Shown here piece after piece: positions 6,821 through 10,424 of a stretch of 10,424 bases of DNA. The stretch comes from Thermoplasmatales archaeon ex4484_36 (GTDB lineage: Archaea > Thermoplasmatota > Penumbrarchaeia > Penumbrarchaeales > EX4484-36), in NCBI GenBank assembly GCA_002254765.1, contig NJDV01000090.1, positions 1 to 10,424 of the forward strand, in the 5' to 3' direction. The notes under the pieces are model-generated. The model was not told the origin of the DNA, ran no database searches, and worked only from the letters and a program-made list of their open reading frames with translations. The translations under genes were made by a program, and so were the position numbers. Position 1 is the stretch's first letter. Every line of letters begins with the position of its first letter.

Positions 6821-8206
6821 ATGCCCGATAAAGACCTCTCTAAAACGCTCTCCAGCGTGGAGTACCGCCTGAAAGAAGGAAGAATAAGCTGGGTGAAGTG
6901 CCAGTTCACGGACATATCCGGCAGGCTCAGGTCCTTCACGGTGCCCGCCGCTGCGCTCTACTCCGATTCTAGTTTCTGGGAGGAGGGAATGGTGATTGAC
7001 GGCTCCTCCGTGGGCTTTGCCGTCACGGAGGACTCCGACCTCATAGCCCTTCCCGACCCTCACACCTTCACTATCCTTCCCTATGAGAGCGAGCTACCCG
7101 AGCCCCAGAGGTCCGCAAGGGTCACCTGTGACCTCTACTCCCCTGAGGGCTTCCGCCCCCACCCCCTTGACCCCCGGGGTGTGGCTAGAAGGGCCTTTGA
7201 GGATGCGGTGAAGATGGGTTTTATAAGGACATGGCTCCAGCCGGAGCTTGAGTTCTTCCTCCTTCCACAGGGCTGGAAGGGCGATTATATGAATCACCCC
7301 GGACCCTATCCAATACTTCCCAAAGGTGGATATTTCGCCCCCCCGCCCCAGGACATCACTGAGGAGTTTCGCAATGACTTTTCTTTCGCCTTGAGGAAGC
7401 TCGGGCTGGACATAAAGTTTCACCACCATGAGGGCGGCGTTCACCAGGTTGAGATAGAGTTCCGTCACAGACCCTCTCCCGTTGATGCGGGGGACTCTGC
7501 GGTCCTCTACAAGTTCCTTTCAAGGATTTTGGCCGAGAAGCACGGCTTTGTGGCCAGCTATATTCCTAAGATATCTTCCAAGGACGCTGGGAACGGAATG
7601 CACGTTCACTTATGGCTGGAGGGGAAGAATGGAAGTGCCTTCGGGGATGAAAGTGGCCCCGCAGGGCTATCGGAGACGGCCCTACAGTTCATTGCGGGGG
7701 TTTTAAATCATGCTAGGGAGTTCTCCGCCATAACCAACCCTACGATAAACTCTTACAAGCGTTTAATACCGGAATTTGAAGCTCCCGTCTACCTCTGCTG
7801 GGGGCCGAGGAACAGAACCGCCCTCATAAGAGTGCCTAGCTCTGCAGACAAGAACCGTGCGGGTGATATTGAGGTGCGAAGCCCTGACCCCTCTTCCAAC
7901 CCGTACCTCACCTTCGCTACCATACTCTGGGCGGGTCTTGAGGGTGTTGAGAGGGGCATGAACCCCCCGGAGATGATCACCGGGGATCCCAGCAACATGA
8001 GTGAGAGTGAAAGAAGGAAGCTCGGTTTGGGGAGACTGCCCGGAAACCTCGAAGAGGCTGTGGACGAGTTCGAGGGCAGCGAGCTCATGAGGAGGAGACT
8101 TGGGAGCGAGTTCGTTGATGCCTACGTTGATATGAAAAGGCGAGAGATTCTGGATTACAAGGTTTCCATATCTCCCTGGGAGATAGAGAGGTACTTTGAT
8201 GTTTGA
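6821..8206 (+). CDS. glnA: Type I glutamine synthetase family enzyme
   Basis: The 461-residue product has the class I layout: N-terminal beta-grasp domain (about 20-105) and C-terminal catalytic domain (about 115-461). Visible active-site elements are QPELEFFLL (E142 and E144), HHHEGGVHQVEIEF (E204, E211), GMHVH (H261), NPTINSYKRLIPEFEAPVY (R314, E320), WGPRNRTALIRVP (R332) and EVRSPDPSSNPYL (E351, R353). The usual reaction is ATP-dependent condensation of glutamate and ammonia in dodecamers. The region of the E. coli adenylylation tyrosine reads NMSESERRKLGLGRLPGNL (392-410) with no tyrosine, so this is not the adenylylated beta type. Two spots are unusual: the DGSSVGF loop (60-66) is one residue shorter than the common DGSSI-[ER]-GF, and the second metal motif lacks the common 'PGQHE'. 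A related gamma-glutamyl ligase (GlnA-like paralogue) is therefore possible; the glnA symbol is tentative. ATG 6821 is the only sensible start, with GGTGG at 6812-6816. Confidence 0.85.
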   Translation: MPDKDLSKTLSSVEYRLKEGRISWVKCQFTDISGRLRSFTVPAAALYSDSSFWEEGMVIDGSSVGFAVTEDSDLIALPDPHTFTILPYESELPEPQRSARVTCDLYSPEGFRPHPLDPRGVARRAFEDAVKMGFIRTWLQPELEFFLLPQGWKGDYMNHPGPYPILPKGGYFAPPPQDITEEFRNDFSFALRKLGLDIKFHHHEGGVHQVEIEFRHRPSPVDAGDSAVLYKFLSRILAEKHGFVASYIPKISSKDAGNGMHVHLWLEGKNGSAFGDESGPAGLSETALQFIAGVLNHAREFSAITNPTINSYKRLIPEFEAPVYLCWGPRNRTALIRVPSSADKNRAGDIEVRSPDPSSNPYLTFATILWAGLEGVERGMNPPEMITGDPSNMSESERRKLGLGRLPGNLEEAVDEFEGSELMRRRLGSEFVDAYVDMKRREILDYKVSISPWEIERYFDV

Positions 8207-8212
8207 GGTGAT
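8205..8212 (+). promoter_or_regulatory. Strong Shine-Dalgarno site coupling glutamine synthetase to the downstream gene
   Basis: GAGGTGAT overlaps the TGA of the glutamine synthetase gene (8204-8206) and complements the 3' end of archaeal 16S rRNA over its full length. It decides the start of the next gene at ATG 8216, since the nearby ATG 8211 reads only ATG AAA TGA. The placement implies co-transcription and coupled translation of the two genes. Confidence 0.75.
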
Positions 8213-8215
8213 GAA

Positions 8216-8863
8216 ATGAAGAGTGAAGATTGGGTGAAGAAGATACACAGTTGGCTTGAGATAGGGAAGGATACCTCCCGGGAGCTTGTGGGTCTGCCCT
8301 GGGAGGTTAAAGAGGAGAGGATGGGTGAGACAACGATAATAGTAGCACAGCACCCGAAGGTTGCCTTTCCCATATACATCAAAATTGGGGGTGGTTTCAT
8401 ATCCCTCTTCATAGACCTGGGCATAGAGACCGATGCCATGGACGTGAAGGATAGGATGAAGATTTACAAGGCCCTTCTTAAGATAAATGGGCAACTCAAC
8501 CTCTTCAAGGTAGCCCTTGGGGGAGAGGAGGAGAACGTCGTCTCCATGGTTGATCTGGATATGACATCTTTGAGCAAGGAGGAGTTTAACGACGCGTTGA
8601 CGGCCCTTCTCATAGGCAGCCACACCGTCATATCCGCCCTTGGGTACTCTGAGGAGTTTCAGAAGGCCCTAATGCAGAGGCTGCTGGGGATGATCTCGGA
8701 GAGGCTGAGCCGGGGCGATAGCATTGAGGACGTCAAGAAGTTCCTTGTGAATAAAGTGGGTATGGGAGAGGAGGAAGCCGATGAACTCCTCAAAGATATA
8801 AAGGAGACCATAGAGAAGAAAGAGGGTGAGGAGAGGGAGCGGACGTCACACTACATCTCTTGA
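8216..8863 (+). CDS. YbjN-like (CesT/type III chaperone-like fold) protein
   Basis: A soluble 215-residue protein with no signal peptide or membrane helix. Residues about 5-130 run alpha, several beta strands (EVKEERMGETTIIVAQHP, FPIYIKIGGGFISLFIDLG), a helix with IYKALLKINGQLNLFKVALG, a strand (VVSMVDLDM) and SLSKEEFNDALTALLIGS. This order, and the 'L-L-x-x-N … F-x-x-x' helix followed by 'V-x-L-x-x-D-M … L-[ST]-x-E-E-F-x-x-A-L', is what I associate with YbjN and related chaperone-like folds. The C-terminal third (about 155-215) is a charged helical extension ending in KEGEERERTSHYIS. It starts 9 nt after the glutamine synthetase stop behind a strong ribosome binding site, so the two are very likely one operon; a role as partner or chaperone of that enzyme is inference only. 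Fold call is from pattern memory. Confidence 0.6.
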   Translation: MKSEDWVKKIHSWLEIGKDTSRELVGLPWEVKEERMGETTIIVAQHPKVAFPIYIKIGGGFISLFIDLGIETDAMDVKDRMKIYKALLKINGQLNLFKVALGGEEENVVSMVDLDMTSLSKEEFNDALTALLIGSHTVISALGYSEEFQKALMQRLLGMISERLSRGDSIEDVKKFLVNKVGMGEEEADELLKDIKETIEKKEGEERERTSHYIS

Positions 8864-8976
8864 CCCTTCCACGAACTTCAGAATGAAATATACCACCCTC
8901 CCCTTTTGCCATACCACCTTTCCACCTCTTTCATTATAACATCATCCATTGCGCTCAAGCTCCTCACCCAAGAGGA
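8864..8976 (+). other. Intergenic region before the large exported protein
   Basis: 113 nt, pyrimidine-rich on this strand. A TATA-like stretch, cattataaca (8932-8941), lies about 40 nt before ATG 8977 and is the best promoter candidate for the downstream gene. The opposite strand of the same stretch reads as a short protein end, described separately. Confidence 0.35.
8878..8967 (-). pseudogene. Possible minus-strand gene-end remnant
   Basis: Reading the minus strand, a frame from GTG (8967-8965) or ATG (8949-8947) to TGA at 8880-8878 gives 29 or 23 residues ending MKEVERWYGKRGGWYISF. The aromatic, charged composition looks like an authentic protein C-terminus rather than chance, but an in-frame stop occurs about 15 nt further upstream on that strand, so no full gene exists. 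It may be the leftover 3' end of a convergently oriented gene, or simply a coincidence. Confidence 0.2.
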
Positions 8977-10424
8977 ATGTGCTTACTAAAACACATGTGT
9001 ATCGTCTATTTAATTAACTTCCTTTCACTAACCTACGGGTTCGTTCAGGAGGTTGAAGAGGATTCTTCGGTCCTCTTGCACAACGTGGATACCCTATTCT
9101 ACGATCCCGACGGCGACAACATATCCCTGCTTTTGTACAACGGCCGAAGGTTCTGGGAAGGGGAGTACAGTGGCCCTGTAGTCCGCGCCGAGCTTTTTAG
9201 GGAGGATGGCGAGGAGGAAGGATGGGGTATAAATATAACTCCCCACCCCGATGCCTACGGAAGAGATACAGTGATTGTTGCCGCAACCGACGGTTATTAC
9301 CTCTCCAATAGTATCAACATCTCGGTAGAGGTTACACCCACGAATGATCCACCGGAGATCTTCGGTGTGGTGAGAGAGGGTCAGTTCAGCCTTATTCTTA
9401 AAGAGGATGAATCTTTCTCTGGCAGATTCGTGGCAGGGGACTTCAAGGACGGTGAGAACGTGACCTTTGAGGTTTCAATCAGCGAGGGCTTAAGAAGTCT
9501 CCGTCTCAACCCGTCCACAGGGGAATTCAACGTCACACCGATACAGGAGGACGTGGGCAATCACACGGTCCATCTCAGGGCAACGGACAGCAATGGAACC
9601 AGCAGTGCCGCTACCTTCTGGTTCAACGTCACCAACTCCCCCGACATGCCCATCGTATCCTACGTGCACGTAAAAACGAAGAACGTCACCTCCCCCTCTC
9701 CCCTAGAGGTCATAGAGGCGAAGATAGTGGAGGGGGAGCCCCTTATCATCCGCTGCGGCATAGTTGATGAGGATGTGCTCTACGGGGTGCAAGAGAGTGT
9801 CCAGGTTATATCCAGCCTTTCTGATTTCTCAGAATATACACTTTTATGGATAAGCCCGGGGAGGGAGTTTCTGATCAGAGTCCTTATTCCCCCGGAGCTT
9901 GTGACCCATCCCCCTTATGTCAAACCCCTTCTTGAGTGGATAGAGGTTCTGGACCCTGGGGAGGTGGGGGGGTTCAAGTTCTTCCTGTGTATCACAGTAG
10001 AAAACCGGCCGGACCCCCCTGAGAACGTCAGTATCGTAAGCCCCCGGGAGGGTGAGACCCTGCCCATACTCTTTCATAACCTTTTTGTGGCTTCCAACGC
10101 AACCGATCTGGATCTGGGGTTTGGCGACAACCTCACCTACCTGTGGGACTTCGATGCCTCCAATGGCTTTCAGTGGGAGGCTGAGGGCCAGGAGGTTTAC
10201 TGGGATTTCAAAAGTGCGGGGACATATGTTGTGACCTTAAGAGTGTATGACAGTACTGGATTCTACGCGGAGGACAGAATCACAGTGTTCGTGGAGGGGT
10301 ATTACGATCCCGAAGATTATGACAATGACGGTATGCCCAACCTCTGGGAGGAGAAGTACGACCTCAATGTTTACAATCCAAAAGATGCAGAGGAAGATCT
10401 GGATGGGGATGGCCTGAGCAACTA
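8977..10424 (+). CDS. Large exported protein with cadherin-like, PKD-like and TSP3-like domains (3' end outside window)
   Basis: The frame is open from 8887 past the window end without a stop. ATG 8977 is chosen as start, giving a short hydrophobic stretch CIVYLINFLSLTYG (residues 8-21) that could be a signal sequence; ATG 8995 is an alternative, and neither has well-spaced ribosome binding. Residues about 24-120 are a cadherin-like module (VEEDSSVLLHNVDTLFYDPD, FSISVEVTP-type end, then NDPPEI). About 121-225 is a second one (LKEDESFSGRF, LNPSTGEFNVTP, VGNHTVHLRATD). About 225-345 is a divergent beta region. A PKD-like domain at about 345-440 has YLWDFDAS, GTYVVTLRVYDS and ITVFVEG. From residue 444 acidic calcium-binding repeats begin (DYDNDGMPNLWEEKYDLN, DLDGDGLSN), as in thrombospondin type 3. 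Many N-glycosylation sequons (NIS, NVT, NHT, NGT) support export. Probably a cell-surface protein; no catalytic motif is visible in this part. Confidence 0.75.
   Translation, partial: MCLLKHMCIVYLINFLSLTYGFVQEVEEDSSVLLHNVDTLFYDPDGDNISLLLYNGRRFWEGEYSGPVVRAELFREDGEEEGWGINITPHPDAYGRDTVIVAATDGYYLSNSINISVEVTPTNDPPEIFGVVREGQFSLILKEDESFSGRFVAGDFKDGENVTFEVSISEGLRSLRLNPSTGEFNVTPIQEDVGNHTVHLRATDSNGTSSAATFWFNVTNSPDMPIVSYVHVKTKNVTSPSPLEVIEAKIVEGEPLIIRCGIVDEDVLYGVQESVQVISSLSDFSEYTLLWISPGREFLIRVLIPPELVTHPPYVKPLLEWIEVLDPGEVGGFKFFLCITVENRPDPPENVSIVSPREGETLPILFHNLFVASNATDLDLGFGDNLTYLWDFDASNGFQWEAEGQEVYWDFKSAGTYVVTLRVYDSTGFYAEDRITVFVEGYYDPEDYDNDGMPNLWEEKYDLNVYNPKDAEEDLDGDGLSN

Noticed and set aside
7763-8623. 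Minus-strand ORF of 286 codons
   Set aside because: It lies antisense across the end of the glutamine synthetase gene and the YbjN-like gene, both well supported by motifs and a ribosome binding site; its translation shows no family pattern.
10052-10234. Plus-strand 60-codon ORF
   Set aside because: It overlaps the long exported-protein frame in another phase, and the latter has clear PKD-like and calcium-binding motifs there.
1-10424. CRISPR array, insertion sequence or transposase
   Set aside because: No regularly spaced direct repeats, terminal inverted repeats or transposase-like frames were seen on either strand.

Overview
The window looks archaeal, most likely a Thermoplasmatota-type euryarchaeon (moderate confidence). 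Reasons: an Lhr-type archaeal helicase tail; an archaeal/eukaryotic-style (CDKAL1/e-MtaB-like) tRNA methylthiotransferase; AGG/AGA/ATA-rich codon use at moderate GC; GAGGTGAT-type ribosome binding sites; and several exported, sequon-rich proteins built from PKD, NEW3/CARDB-like, cadherin-like and thrombospondin-type-3-like domains, one of them anchored by a C-terminal membrane helix. There are no rRNAs, recognisable tRNAs, CRISPR arrays or insertion sequences.

Layout, all on the + strand apart from one weak minus-strand remnant: (1) 2-892, the 3' part of an Lhr-family ATP-dependent helicase, open at the window edge, whose last helicase-like residues stop near nt 850; (2) 837-1523, the C-terminal part of a secreted PKD protein that begins inside the helicase end and has no signal peptide; (3) 1575-2921, a coiled-coil plus TPR protein with a ParB-like N-terminal peptide; (4) 2922-4812, an exported, C-terminally anchored protein split by a frameshift near 3264-3296; (5) 4828-6177, the radical-SAM tRNA methylthiotransferase; (6) 6174-6577, a three-helix membrane protein overlapping it by ATGA and itself broken by a one-base shift in a G run; (7) 6578-6820, a gap with several hairpins and a possible 53-residue ORF; (8) 6821-8206, a type I glutamine synthetase family enzyme; (9) 8216-8863, a YbjN-like protein coupled to it; (10) 8878-8967 on the minus strand, a possible gene-end remnant; (11) 8977-10424, the start of a large exported protein running off the window.

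Functionally there are two housekeeping pairs (tRNA ms2t6A modification plus a small membrane protein; glutamine synthetase plus a YbjN-like protein) interleaved with cell-surface proteins. The most notable feature is breakage. A helicase has lost its C-terminus where a headless PKD protein begins, one surface gene lacks a recognisable export signal, and two genes carry one-base frameshifts near homopolymers. This may be real decay or rearrangement of surface-protein loci, or assembly/consensus error; the sequence alone cannot separate these. I do not see a convincing new defence, mobile or biosynthetic system. The least explained items are the ParB-peptide/TPR protein, the divergent glutamine synthetase and the structured leader ahead of it.
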